Source of the DNA: Phenylobacterium sp.
Lineage (GTDB): Bacteria > Pseudomonadota > Alphaproteobacteria > Caulobacterales > Caulobacteraceae
DNA length: 64,000 bases
NCBI RefSeq assembly: GCF_004299445.1
Contig: NZ_SCTC01000022.1
Coordinates: forward strand, 43,869-107,868
Reading direction: 5' to 3'
The position numbers and the translations under genes are program-made. This document shows, one piece after another, positions 24,393 to 32,578 of this stretch. Below the pieces are notes generated by a model. It was not told the DNA's origin. It searched no databases and saw only the letters and a program-made list of their open reading frames with translations. Each line of letters opens with the position of its first letter. Positions within the stretch are counted from its first letter, which is position 1.

Positions 24393-24626
24393 ATGGGCGC
24401 CGAGACGCACGCCGACGACAAGATCCAGAGCCAGGGCCGCAAGGACAACGCCGCCCGGCCGCTGAACGACGCCCCCGACAACGCCGGCGCCGAGCGCTAC
24501 CCCTCGGTCAACAGGGACGACTCCATCGACCCGGGCGCCGCCAATCCCGAACCTCGCCAAGGGGCCGGGGACGGCGGCCCTCGCCCATCCGACCCCAGCC
24601 TCGACCCATCCGCCGCCAGGCGCTGA
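24393..24626 (+). CDS. Small hydrophilic, probably disordered protein
   Basis: A 77-residue protein with no hydrophobic core. It is rich in Asp, Asn, Pro, Gly, Arg and Glu (for example DDKIQSQGRKDNAARPLND and NRDDSIDPGAANPEPRQ). AAGGAG at 24380-24385, seven bases before the ATG, is a good ribosome site and supports expression. Such composition is common among small stress-induced or desiccation-related proteins, and a stress-type promoter may lie upstream. I do not recognise a family, and function is unknown. Confidence 0.6.
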   Translation: MGAETHADDKIQSQGRKDNAARPLNDAPDNAGAERYPSVNRDDSIDPGAANPEPRQGAGDGGPRPSDPSLDPSAARR

Positions 24627-24641
24627 CCTGGCCGGTTCAGG

Positions 24642-24763
24642 GCGCGCCGCAGGCGCTGTCCTAATCGACCACGAACCACACGAACGGAGCCTGCTGTTCG
24701 CGGTGCGGACCAAACCGCGCGTTCGTATGGTTCGTGGTCGAACATGACCGGCGCTGACGCGCC
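24642..24763. repeat. Composite palindromic repeat (CGACCACGAACC type) with shared 16-base flank
   Basis: The arms CGACCACGAACCACACGAACG, read in two parts CGACCACGAACC and ACACGAACG (24666-24686), and the inverted copy at 24720-24740 match at 20 of 21 positions, the exception being a G-T pairable site. The spacer contains a second weak stem. The 16 bases at 24642-24657, GCGCGCCGCAGGCGCT, occur exactly at 10763-10778 beside a different palindrome. GGCGCG at the left edge and CGCGCC at 24758-24763 close the element. Confidence 0.8.
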
Positions 24764-24842
24764 ACCGCAGTTGAATGGCGCGCGCGAGGTAGCGGCCTCC
24801 GGCGGGCGCCCGTAAGTTCCCCGCGCAACGGTGGGGATGGGC

Positions 24843-25760
24843 ATGGCGGCGATCGAGGTTTGGCGCGGCGGCGTGGCGGCCTGGGAGAGCGACTCCATGG
24901 GCCACCTGAACGTCGGGTTCTATGTCGCCAAGTCGATCGAGGCCCTGGCGGGCCTGGCGGCCGAGCTGGGCATGCCGCGCGTGTTCGCGCCTTCGACCGA
25001 GGCGACGCTGATCGTCCGCGAGCAGCACATCCGGTTTCTGAAGGAGGCGCGCCCCGGCGCGGCCCTTTCGATGACCGGCGGGGTGCTGGAGATCGGCGCG
25101 ACCGAAGCTCGGCTCTCGTTCCTGATGCGCCACCACGACGGGACGCTCGCGGCGGCGATCCAGACCGTCGTGGCCCACGCCACGGCCCGCGACGGCCACC
25201 CCTTCCCCTGGCCGGATCGCATTCGCGCCCGCGCCGAGGCTTTGATGACCGAGGCGCCGGAGGGGGCCGGACCCCGCTCCATCGGGCTCGGTCCCGTCGA
25301 GACCCAGGCCAGCCTGGTCCGCGCCGAGGCGCTGGGCCTGCGCCGCACAGGCCTGGGCGTGGTCGACCTCGCCCACTGCGACGCGTTCGGCCGTCTGCGC
25401 ACCGAGGGGTTCATGCACCGCCTTTCGGACGCGATCCCCAACCTGTTCTCCGGTCGCCGCCCCGGCAACGTCGACGACGGCCCGCCCAGGATCGGCGGCG
25501 CGGCCGTGGAGTACCGCCTCGTCCACCATCGTTGGCCCCGCGTCGGCGACCGGCTGGAGCTGCGCTCGGGCTCGGCCGGCGGCGATGCGCGCATCCGCAG
25601 GCTGGTCCACTGGATGTTGGACCCTGACACCGGCCGTCCATGGGCCAGCGCCGAGGCCATCGCGGTGTCGTTCGACCTGACCACCCGGAAGCTCATCACC
25701 CTGTCCGACGACGAGCTGGCGCGCGTGGAGGCCGACGCCGTGCCGGGGCTAGGGCTGTGA
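24843..25760 (+). CDS. Acyl-CoA thioesterase-like tandem hotdog protein
   Basis: A cytoplasmic protein of about 305 residues with two hotdog-fold halves. The first contains ESDSMGHLNVGFYV, the 4-hydroxybenzoyl-CoA-thioesterase type motif with the Asp/His region (usually D-x-x-G-H-x-N). The second begins about residue 170 (LGVVDLAHCDAFGRL) and ends with a VSFDLTTRKLI strand. Tandem hotdog proteins hydrolyse acyl-CoA esters; the substrate is unknown. Starts at 24831 (GTG), 24837 and 24843 (ATG) are possible; I choose 24843, which has GGGG six bases upstream. The 3' end overlaps the convergent channel gene by 12 bases. Confidence 0.8.
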   Translation: MAAIEVWRGGVAAWESDSMGHLNVGFYVAKSIEALAGLAAELGMPRVFAPSTEATLIVREQHIRFLKEARPGAALSMTGGVLEIGATEARLSFLMRHHDGTLAAAIQTVVAHATARDGHPFPWPDRIRARAEALMTEAPEGAGPRSIGLGPVETQASLVRAEALGLRRTGLGVVDLAHCDAFGRLRTEGFMHRLSDAIPNLFSGRRPGNVDDGPPRIGGAAVEYRLVHHRWPRVGDRLELRSGSAGGDARIRRLVHWMLDPDTGRPWASAEAIAVSFDLTTRKLITLSDDELARVEADAVPGLGL

Positions 25761-26165
25761 GTCCCGCGCCGCGTTGAGCCGGGCCAGTTCGGCGCGGATG
25801 GCGGCCAGCTCGGCCTTCATCGCCTCCTGCTCCTCGTGGGTGTAGGCGTCGCGGTTCTCGATCAGCGCCAGCGCGATCCGCCCGATCAGCAGCGGCAGGA
25901 CGAACAGGATCGCCGTCAGCATGACGAAGCCGGCCATCACCCGACCGCCCAGCGTCTGCGGGCTGATGTCGCCATAGCCGGTCGTGGTGGTCGTCACGAC
26001 CGACCACCACAGCGCATCGCCGAACGACTTGCCCTCGAAGAAGGCGAATCCCGCGGCGGCGATCACCACCAAACCGGCGTAGATCAGGAGCAGCTCGCCG
26101 ACGCTGTTGGCGCCCCGGATGAGAATATCGACGGCCCGCGTCCTGCCCTTCAGCTGTTCGGCCAT
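25749..26165 (-). CDS. Two-helix potassium channel
   Basis: A 138-residue inner-membrane protein with the simple two-transmembrane plus pore-loop layout of KcsA-like ion channels. The pore helix and filter are WWSVVTTTTTGYGDISPQT, with the K+ signature TTGYGD at residues 61-66. The outer helix lies near 24-43 and the inner helix near 75-98. A charged C-terminal tail (HEEQEAMKAELAAIRAELARL) is predicted to form a coiled coil, which would support tetramer formation. No RCK or cyclic-nucleotide domain is present. It overlaps the thioesterase gene tail to tail. Confidence 0.88.
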   Translation of the reverse strand: MAEQLKGRTRAVDILIRGANSVGELLLIYAGLVVIAAAGFAFFEGKSFGDALWWSVVTTTTTGYGDISPQTLGGRVMAGFVMLTAILFVLPLLIGRIALALIENRDAYTHEEQEAMKAELAAIRAELARLNAARDSQP

Positions 26166-26216
26166 AAGCGCCCTCCTGCAAACCGGGCGCAGGATGGGCC
26201 GGAATGGCGTCGACTG

Positions 26217-27092
26217 TCAGCCCGCCGCGACGGCCACCAGCGTCTCGCGCACCAGTTCGGGGCGCTCCATCGGCAGGAAATGGCTGGTCCCGGGGATCAC
26301 GTCGATGCGGAAGCGGCCGGTCGCCTCGAGCTCGGCCTGGCCCTCGTCCAGCCGCGCGGTCGAACCCGCTGCGGCGCGCAGGATGCGCACCGGGCAGCGC
26401 GTCGCCCGGAACGCCGACCAGACGTCGTAGTTGTGGGTGCGGAAGTTCGACGCTTCCCACGCCGGCGCGCAGGTCAGCGTCACCTCGCCCGCGTCGGTCT
26501 CGCGGAATCCGCCCTCGACGTAGTCGGCCAACTGTTCGGCGCTCCAGCTGCGGAACGCGCCCCGGCCGGTGTAGGCCTCGACCGCGGCGGCTTTCGAAGG
26601 GAAGACCGCGCGCCGGCGCAGGGCGCCCTCGGCCAACGGGTTGTCGTTGGCGGGGTCGCGCGCCATGCCCATGGCGAAGATCACGGGATCGAACAGCACC
26701 AGCGCCTTCACCCGTTCGGGCGCATGTGCGGCGGCCAGCAGGCTGGCGGTGCCACCCATGGAATGCCCCGCCAGCACCACCGGGCCTTGGGTCTCGGCGT
26801 CGAGGAAGGCCAGCAGGTCGTCCCGGAAGTCGTTCCAGCCGCCGCGGGTTTCGACATCCGCCGGCAGAGTCGAGCCGCCGTGGCCGCGCATGTCGATCGC
26901 CACGACCCGCAGGGACCCCGCCAGCGGGGCCAGGATGCTGCGGTAGGTGCGGGCGTTGAAGCCGTTCGCATGGGAGAAGACGATGTCGATGGGTCGGTCC
27001 GCCGGGCCGAAGTCCAGCAGCGCCATCTTCCCGCCCCGCGTCGGAAGCGCGACCTGCCGCGACCGCGGCTCGAAATCCACCTTGGCGTCCAT
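26217..27092 (-). CDS. Alpha/beta hydrolase
   Basis: A 291-residue cytoplasmic protein of the alpha/beta hydrolase fold. The nucleophile elbow is GHSMGG with Ser111. The oxyanion segment FSHANGFNA lies near 39-47, with a typical DMRGHGGS strand-loop near 67-74, and the C-terminal catalytic His is probably in PGTSHFLPME near 270. The fold covers esterases, haloalkane dehalogenases and epoxide hydrolases, and no substrate can be assigned. It lies downstream of the MFS gene on the same strand with a 42-base gap, so the two may be co-transcribed. Confidence 0.85.
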   Translation of the reverse strand: MDAKVDFEPRSRQVALPTRGGKMALLDFGPADRPIDIVFSHANGFNARTYRSILAPLAGSLRVVAIDMRGHGGSTLPADVETRGGWNDFRDDLLAFLDAETQGPVVLAGHSMGGTASLLAAAHAPERVKALVLFDPVIFAMGMARDPANDNPLAEGALRRRAVFPSKAAAVEAYTGRGAFRSWSAEQLADYVEGGFRETDAGEVTLTCAPAWEASNFRTHNYDVWSAFRATRCPVRILRAAAGSTARLDEGQAELEATGRFRIDVIPGTSHFLPMERPELVRETLVAVAAG

Positions 27093-27134
27093 AGCGCCCC
27101 TACTAGCGGGGTTCCCCGGGGAGAGGAAACCCGG

Positions 27135-28415
27135 TCACGCCGGCACGGGCGTCGCAGGCCGCGCGCCGCCCCGGGCGATGGCCAGCGCCGCGAACGCCGC
27201 CGCCAGGGCGAGCATGCCGGCGATCACGAAGCTCTCCGTGTAGCGTCCCTGCAGGTCGCGCAGCACGCCCGCGCCGAACGCCGCCGTCGCCGCGCCCATC
27301 TGGTGGCCGCACGCGACCCAGCCGAACACGATGGGCCCCTCGCGTTCGCCGAAGTTCTCCGTCGCCAGGCGCACGGTGGGCGGGACTGTCGCCAGCCAGT
27401 CCAGGCCGTAGAACACCGCGAAGATCGACAGGCTGATGACATTGAAGTCCAGGAACGGCAGCGCCATCAGCGAGAGGCCACGCAGCGAATAGTAGACGAA
27501 CAGCAGCTTGCGCGGATCGTAGCGGTCGGTGAGCCAGCCCGACGCCGTCGTGCCCACCATGTCGAACACGCCCATGGCCGCCAGCAACAGCCCGGCCTGA
27601 ACCAGCACCAGGCCCTTGTCGCCGCAGAACGAGATCAGGTGGGTTCCGATCAGCCCGTTCGTCGTGAAGCCGCAGACGAAGAAGGTGCCGAACAACAGCC
27701 AGAAGGCCGGGTTGCGCGACGCCCGCGCCAGCGCGCCCAGCGCCAGCTTCACCGCGTCCCGGGGCCGCCCGGGGGGCGGCGGCGGCTCGACCTCGGTCGC
27801 GCCGTACGGCGCCTGGCCGATGTCGGACGGCCGCTCGGGCATCAGGAAGAACACCAGCGGGACCAGCGCCGCGGCCGCCAGGGAGACGGTGATCACCACC
27901 GGCTGCCAGCCGCCAGTCTGGGCCAGGGCCGCCATGCCGGGCAGGAAGATCAGCGAACCGGTGGCGGTGGACGCGCTGAGCAGGCCCATGACCAGACCGC
28001 GCCGGGTTGCGAACCAGCGGTTGACCACGGTCGCGCCCATCGAGAGCGCCACCGCCCCGCTGCCCAGGCCCGACAGCACGCCCCAGGTGACCACGTACTG
28101 CCACGGCTGGGCCATGAAGAGGCTGAGCGCGGTCGAGACGCTCATCAGGGTCAGGCCGGCGAGGAGCGTGCGCCTGAGTCCCAGGGTCTGCATCAGAGCC
28201 GCCGCGAAGGGTCCGACCAGGCCGTAAAGGAAGATGCCGACCGCGGCGGCGGCCGACAATGCGCCCCGCTTCCAGCCGAAGGCGTCGTGTAACGGCGTCA
28301 GCAGCACGCCGGGCGCCGATCGCAGGCCGGCCGCCGCAAGGAGGGCCAGAAATGTGACGCCGGCGACCACCCAGGCGTAGTTCTGGCCGAACGGCCGGCG
28401 TGCGACTATCTTCAT
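27135..28415 (-). CDS. MFS transporter (monocarboxylate/oxalate-formate type)
   Basis: A 426-residue inner-membrane protein with 12 hydrophobic segments in two halves and a central hydrophilic loop (about residues 195-225, rich in Pro and Glu). The WLTDRYDPRKLL segment after helix 8 is the repeated MFS loop motif. Overall arrangement resembles the OFA/monocarboxylate branch. It is divergent from a TetR gene, and the 71-base spacer holds inverted operator-like sequences, so the regulator probably controls its expression. Substrate unknown; efflux of a toxic compound is a reasonable guess from the TetR pairing. Confidence 0.85.
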   Translation of the reverse strand: MKIVARRPFGQNYAWVVAGVTFLALLAAAGLRSAPGVLLTPLHDAFGWKRGALSAAAAVGIFLYGLVGPFAAALMQTLGLRRTLLAGLTLMSVSTALSLFMAQPWQYVVTWGVLSGLGSGAVALSMGATVVNRWFATRRGLVMGLLSASTATGSLIFLPGMAALAQTGGWQPVVITVSLAAAALVPLVFFLMPERPSDIGQAPYGATEVEPPPPPGRPRDAVKLALGALARASRNPAFWLLFGTFFVCGFTTNGLIGTHLISFCGDKGLVLVQAGLLLAAMGVFDMVGTTASGWLTDRYDPRKLLFVYYSLRGLSLMALPFLDFNVISLSIFAVFYGLDWLATVPPTVRLATENFGEREGPIVFGWVACGHQMGAATAAFGAGVLRDLQGRYTESFVIAGMLALAAAFAALAIARGGARPATPVPA

Positions 28416-28471
28416 GTTACCGACCGGTGTCCCCTCGAACCTCGAGCACTAGATACGTACCGGTCAGTAAC
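28416..28471. promoter_or_regulatory. Inverted operator pair between the MFS and TetR genes
   Basis: GTTACCGACCGGT (28416-28428) and its inverted copy ACCGGTCAGTAAC (28459-28471) match at 12 of 13 positions. The left copy abuts the MFS start codon and the right copy lies 15 bases before the TetR start codon. Each contains the short palindrome ACCGGT or GACCGGT. Such ACCGGTC-containing sites are typical of TetR/AcrR-type operators, so the regulator probably represses both genes. Confidence 0.7.
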
Positions 28472-28486
28472 ACACAAGGCCCTGCC

Positions 28487-29101
28487 ATGACAAAAGGTCT
28501 GACAACCCCGGAAGAAGCGCCGAAAAAGGCCGCGGATCGGATCCTGTCGACCGCCAGCGACCTGTTTTACCGCGAGGGGGCGCGGGCCGTCGGCGTGGAC
28601 GAAATCGTCGCCCGCGCGGGAGCCACCAAGCCCAGCCTCTATCGCGCCTTCGAATCCAAGGACCAGCTGATCGCCGCCTACCTCCAGGGGCAGGCCGAGA
28701 GGTTCTGGGGCTATTTCCAGACCTCGGTCGACCGGCATCCGGACGATCCGCGGGCGGGCCTGATGGCGTTCTTCGAGGATCTGGGCGCCCGCGCCGCCAA
28801 ACCCGGCTATCGCGGCTGCGGCCTGACGAACGCCGCGGTCGAGTATCCCGATCGCAAGCATCCCGGGCGCAAGGTGGCCGTCGACCACAAGGCCCAGATG
28901 CGCGACCGCCTGCGAAGCATGACGAAGGCGATGGGGGCCCGGAAGCCCAAGAAGCTGGCCGACAGCCTGCTGCTGCTGATCGAGGGCGTCTACGTCACCA
29001 GCCAGCTCTTCGGCGACGATGGCCCGGCCGGTGCAGCCAAGGGGGCGGCGGAAGCGTTGATCGAGGCCCACACCCGCGAGGGCGCCAAGGAAGCTCCGTG
29101 A
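28487..29101 (+). CDS. TetR family regulator of the adjacent MFS transporter
   Basis: A 204-residue DNA-binding protein. The N-terminal helix-turn-helix reads DRILSTASDLFYREGARAVGV and then DEIVARAGATKPSLYRAFESKDQL. The C-terminal ligand domain contains GCGLTNAAVEYPDRKHPGR, a segment of the AcrR-like subfamily. It is divergent from the MFS gene with paired operators between them. The frame extends upstream into the operators, but the ATG at 28487 after ACAAGG is the natural start. Its stop overlaps the next start (GTGA), suggesting co-translation with the DUF488 gene. Confidence 0.88.
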   Translation: MTKGLTTPEEAPKKAADRILSTASDLFYREGARAVGVDEIVARAGATKPSLYRAFESKDQLIAAYLQGQAERFWGYFQTSVDRHPDDPRAGLMAFFEDLGARAAKPGYRGCGLTNAAVEYPDRKHPGRKVAVDHKAQMRDRLRSMTKAMGARKPKKLADSLLLLIEGVYVTSQLFGDDGPAGAAKGAAEALIEAHTREGAKEAP

Positions 29102-29565
29102 CTCCGACCTCCAGCGCCATCCCTCTGGCCACGATCGGCTACGAGAGCGCGCCTCAGGCCAGGGTGATCGACACCCTCAAGGCCGCGGGCGTGGAGGTGC
29201 TGATCGATGTGCGCGCCGTGGCGGCCTCGCGCCGCGCCGGGTTCTCCAAGGGTCTGCTTTCATCCAGCCTGGAGGACGCCGGCATCCGGTACGTGCACCT
29301 CCGAGAGTTGGGCACGCCCAAGGAAGGCCGCTTGGCCGCCCGGCGCGGGAAGACCGCCGAGATGCGCGAGATCTTCGAGGCCCACATGGCCGAGCCCGCC
29401 GCCCAGCTGCAGCTGGCGCAGGCCATCGAGATCGCCCGGGAGAAGAAGACCGCCCTGCTCTGCTACGAGGCCGACCACCGCGGCTGCCACCGGTCCATCG
29501 TGGTCGAGCATATGCTGCAGGCCGCCGACTTCGCCGTCGAGAACCTGGAACCATCGACCCTCTAG
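29098..29565 (+). CDS. DUF488 family protein
   Basis: A 155-residue cytoplasmic protein of the DUF488 family. It has the characteristic IGYESAPQARVIDTLKAAGVEVLIDVRAVA start (split as IGYESAPQARVIDTL and KAAGVEVLIDVRAVA). A late motif, LLCYEADHRGCHRSIVVEH, has Cys, Glu, His and Cys in positions conserved across the family. No biochemical function is established to my knowledge; the Cys-rich motif suggests a metal or thiol chemistry role. The GTG start overlaps the TetR stop by four bases, so expression is linked to the regulator. Confidence 0.85.
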   Translation: MTPTSSAIPLATIGYESAPQARVIDTLKAAGVEVLIDVRAVAASRRAGFSKGLLSSSLEDAGIRYVHLRELGTPKEGRLAARRGKTAEMREIFEAHMAEPAAQLQLAQAIEIAREKKTALLCYEADHRGCHRSIVVEHMLQAADFAVENLEPSTL

Positions 29566-29573
29566 GGCTGTCG

Positions 29574-30788
29574 TCAGACCTCGAGCTCGGCGCCGGCCAG
29601 GTCACAGCCGGCGACGCGGGCGCCATCCATCTCGGCTTCGAGGAAGCGCGCCTTGGGCGCGTGGGCGCCCCGCAGGTCGGCCCCTCTCAGGGAAGCGCGG
29701 GTGAAGTCGGTCCGCACGTAGCGGCCCTCGGCGATGTTGAGCGGCCCCATCTTGGCGCCGCGCAGGTCGGCCCGCGCCAGTTGGGCGTCGGTGAATCGCG
29801 CGCCGCGCAGGTCGGCCTCGCGCAGGTTGGCGCCCCGGAAATCGCAGCCCGACAGGTCGGCGCCCTGCAGCTGCACGCCTTCCAGATCCATCCCGAAGAA
29901 GATCGAGACGGGCGCCGACAGGCCCGACAGCCGACGGCGCTTCAGTGTCCGGACCGGCCGGAAGTCGACCTCGGAGAGCTTCATCACCTGACCGCGACGG
30001 CCGCCCGAGTCGCAATAGGCCTCATGTTCGGCCAGGACCTCGGTCAGCGACTTGTCGTCGATGTAGAAGATCGGCGGCGGCGCCCGCAGCACGCCGGTCA
30101 GGTCGCAGTCGTCCAGCCGCGCCTGGTTGAGGTTCACCCCGTTCAGCACCGCCCGCTTCATCGAGGCGCCCGACAGGTCGGCCCCGGCCAGGTCGGCGCC
30201 CGACAGATCCGCTCCATCCAGGACCGCCCGCATGAGCTTGGCGCCCGTCAGCACCGCGCCCGACAGGTTGGCGTCGGTGAAGTCCGAGGTCATGGCCACG
30301 GCCCCGCTCATCTGCGCGCCCTGCAGGTTGGCGCCAGACAGCACGGCGTAGTTCAGCTCGCCGGGCCGGTGCTCGTGGCGCAGGATCCGGAAGCCGTCCA
30401 GCTTGTCCTGCAACGCGATACGTCCCTCGCGCAGATCACAGCCGGCCAGCTCGGCGCCCGCCAGGTTTGCGCCGCGCATGCACACGCCGCGCAGGTCGGC
30501 GCGCTTCAGGTTCACGTGCCGCATGTCGGCTTCGCGCAGGTCGGCGCCGAACAGGATCGCCCGGCTCAGATTGGCCCGCGCCAGGGTGGCCCCGGCCAGC
30601 TTCGCGCCGGTCAGGTCGGCGTCGCGCAGGTCGATGCCTTCGAGGCTGCAGTTGGCGAGATCGGCATAGTGCAGCGACAGCCGTCGCCCGCCTGACCGGC
30701 CGGCCAGATAGCGCTGGTGGGCGTCCAGCGCCTCGCGCAGCGCGTGGACGTCGAGAGCCAGATGATGCTGTTGCGGGACGGACGACAT
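29574..30788 (-). CDS. Pentapeptide repeat protein
   Basis: A 404-residue protein made mostly of A(D/N)LXX pentapeptide repeats, which coil into a right-handed quadrilateral beta-helix. Two repeat blocks, about residues 40-225 and 300-400, are separated by a non-repeat insert of about 70 residues (around YIDDKSLTEVLAEHEAYC). The first 40 residues are helical and not repeated. No signal peptide is present. Some pentapeptide proteins mimic DNA and protect gyrase, but this one has no feature that identifies it as Qnr-like, so the role is open. It stands alone, convergent with DUF488. Confidence 0.87.
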   Translation of the reverse strand: MSSVPQQHHLALDVHALREALDAHQRYLAGRSGGRRLSLHYADLANCSLEGIDLRDADLTGAKLAGATLARANLSRAILFGADLREADMRHVNLKRADLRGVCMRGANLAGAELAGCDLREGRIALQDKLDGFRILRHEHRPGELNYAVLSGANLQGAQMSGAVAMTSDFTDANLSGAVLTGAKLMRAVLDGADLSGADLAGADLSGASMKRAVLNGVNLNQARLDDCDLTGVLRAPPPIFYIDDKSLTEVLAEHEAYCDSGGRRGQVMKLSEVDFRPVRTLKRRRLSGLSAPVSIFFGMDLEGVQLQGADLSGCDFRGANLREADLRGARFTDAQLARADLRGAKMGPLNIAEGRYVRTDFTRASLRGADLRGAHAPKARFLEAEMDGARVAGCDLAGAELEV

Positions 30789-30887
30789 GGGAGCCTGTCG
30801 TTCACCATGGCCCAGCGCGTTTAAGGATGGGTTGCGGGACAGCCTTAAGGAAAGCCGAAATGCTACCTCAGGATGTGTAATGACAAC

Positions 30888-31841
30888 CTAGAGCCAGCCC
30901 CGTCTCTTGAACCAAAGCACCGGCAGGATCCCGGCCACCACCATCGCCACCAAGGCCATCGGATAGCCGAACACCCAGTGCAGCTCGGGCATGACGTCGA
31001 AGTTCATTCCGTAGATCGAGGCGACGAGGGTCGGCGGCATGAACACCACGGCCACCACCGAGAAGAACTTGATGATGCCGTTCTGCTCGATGTTGATCAG
31101 ACCCAGCGCCGCATCCAGCAGGAAGGCCACGTGGGCCGACTGATGGCTGGAGTGTTCGGTCAGCGACTGAGTGTCGCGCTGGAGCGTCTTGAGATGGGCG
31201 CGGCAGGCGTGCTGGTCGGCGATCTCGGGCGCCAGGGCCGCGAAGCTGAGCAGGCGGCCCACGCTGACGAGGCTGGCGCGGGCCAGGGCCGTCACCGACT
31301 GGGCCTGGGCCAGGCTGGTCATCAAGGGCCGGAAGTTGCCGGCGCGCGGGCGGTCGAAGATGGCTGTGGACGCGTCCTCGACGTTTCGGCCGGTGTCATC
31401 CAGCACCTGGGCCAGACGCTCGACCACGGCGTCCAGCAGCCCTAGCAGCGTCTCCGAGGCGCTGGTCTTCTCCTCCTCCAGCGCCCGGGCCGAGAACACC
31501 GTGAACGCCCGCAGCTCCTCGTACCGGAGCGTCACCATCAGGCCCTTGACCAGTACGAAGGTGACGGGCGTCCCAAACGGCTTGTTCTCGTGGCTCCGCG
31601 CCAGCAGCGTGGCGGTCATGAAGGTCGCGCCGCCCTCCTGGTAGAGGCGGCTGGACGGCTCCAGCGCGGCCATCTCCTCGCGCGTGGGCAGATCGACGCC
31701 CAGGGCCGCCTCGACGGCCAGCTCTTCCTCGCGGGTGGGCCTGAGGAGGTCGATCCACACGACCTCGGCGTCGGGCCGCCAGCCGGGGCCCGGGGTCTCG
31801 ACCTGGAAGGCGCTCTGTCCGCGCCGAAGGACATTGTGCAT
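30888..31841 (-). CDS. CorA-family divalent cation transporter
   Basis: A 317-residue inner-membrane protein. The family signature YGMNFDVMPEL (GMN at the end of TM1) is followed by the second transmembrane helix at the extreme C-terminus and a short basic tail (KRRGWL). The long N-terminal cytoplasmic domain has the alpha/beta fold and coiled helices expected of CorA pentamers, which import Mg2+, Co2+ or Ni2+. The GMN-x-MPEL variant is the canonical Mg2+ form. The start ATG at 31841 follows a purine-rich stretch. No Mg-sensor leader is apparent upstream. Confidence 0.88.
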   Translation of the reverse strand: MHNVLRRGQSAFQVETPGPGWRPDAEVVWIDLLRPTREEELAVEAALGVDLPTREEMAALEPSSRLYQEGGATFMTATLLARSHENKPFGTPVTFVLVKGLMVTLRYEELRAFTVFSARALEEEKTSASETLLGLLDAVVERLAQVLDDTGRNVEDASTAIFDRPRAGNFRPLMTSLAQAQSVTALARASLVSVGRLLSFAALAPEIADQHACRAHLKTLQRDTQSLTEHSSHQSAHVAFLLDAALGLINIEQNGIIKFFSVVAVVFMPPTLVASIYGMNFDVMPELHWVFGYPMALVAMVVAGILPVLWFKRRGWL

Positions 31842-31900
31842 GGCGCCGCCTCCGCGCCCTTCTGTGAAGGCGCGTCGGCGAAGCCGTCAATTGCGGAAGA

Positions 31901-32578
31901 TCAGTTGGAGCCGTTGTCCTGCCGCGTCGCGGCCGCGATCAGCGCCGCGATACGATCCGTCGAGTCGGCGGCCTGCGAGAGGACGCTCATCGGGCCCTGG
32001 CTGTTCGGACGCACGGCGCTGGCCATCTGCTGGGCGGCCTGCTGAGCCACGGCGATCGCGCCGTTCTGGAAGCGCGTCACGCCGCTGGCGGCCAGCATCC
32101 GCGACGTGGCGTCGGGATAGATGAAGCCGTGCACCGAATAGGTCGAGCCGCCGAGGTCGCGGTTGGGGTCGTACCAGACCTTCACCTGGCTCCAGTCGCC
32201 GTTGGCCGACACGTCGATGACGGTGACGTCCTTTTCCACCTTGCCGCGCGAGCCTTCGATCGGGCTCCAGTTGGCATGGGTGATCTGCACGACGCGGTCG
32301 GTCAGCACCTGGCTGACCACAGCCACATGGCCCAGCCGCATACGCGACGTCGGCTTGAAGCACAGCACGGCGCCCGCGCGCGGAACCACGCCCGTCTCGT
32401 ACTTGCCGACGGCCTGACTCCACCACGTACGCGCATCGCCGAAGATCTGGATGCCCGAAATCAGGCGCGCGAAGGGCACGCACTGCCAGTACGTCTCGGC
32501 GATCGCGCCAGCTGGCGCGACTGCAAAGAAGACCGCAGCGGCCAAGGAACCCACAAGGGTCCGCGTCCGTTTGCGCAT
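31901..32578 (-). CDS. Secreted CHAP-domain amidase
   Basis: A 225-residue exported protein with signal peptide MRKRTRTLVGSLAAAVFFAVAPAGAIA. The CHAP (NlpC/P60-like) catalytic core has Cys33 in YWQCVPFARLISG and the His in RLGHVAVVSQVL, followed by an Asn-rich strand, as in peptidoglycan amidases and endopeptidases. The C-terminal 70 residues are Ala/Gln-rich and probably disordered. It would cleave cell-wall peptides during growth or division. A perfect DnaA box lies about 100 bases upstream of its start. It follows corA on the same strand with little space but probably has its own promoter. Confidence 0.87.
   Translation of the reverse strand: MRKRTRTLVGSLAAAVFFAVAPAGAIAETYWQCVPFARLISGIQIFGDARTWWSQAVGKYETGVVPRAGAVLCFKPTSRMRLGHVAVVSQVLTDRVVQITHANWSPIEGSRGKVEKDVTVIDVSANGDWSQVKVWYDPNRDLGGSTYSVHGFIYPDATSRMLAASGVTRFQNGAIAVAQQAAQQMASAVRPNSQGPMSVLSQAADSTDRIAALIAAATRQDNGSN

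Noticed and set aside
25836..28292. Long plus-strand open frame across the channel, hydrolase and MFS genes
   Set aside because: It is very rich in Arg, Gln and His and passes through three unrelated genes on the other strand, a typical GC-driven artefact.
29574..30788. Qnr-like quinolone protection role for the pentapeptide protein
   Set aside because: The pentapeptide repeat alone does not indicate gyrase protection; the 70-residue insert and length do not match Qnr.
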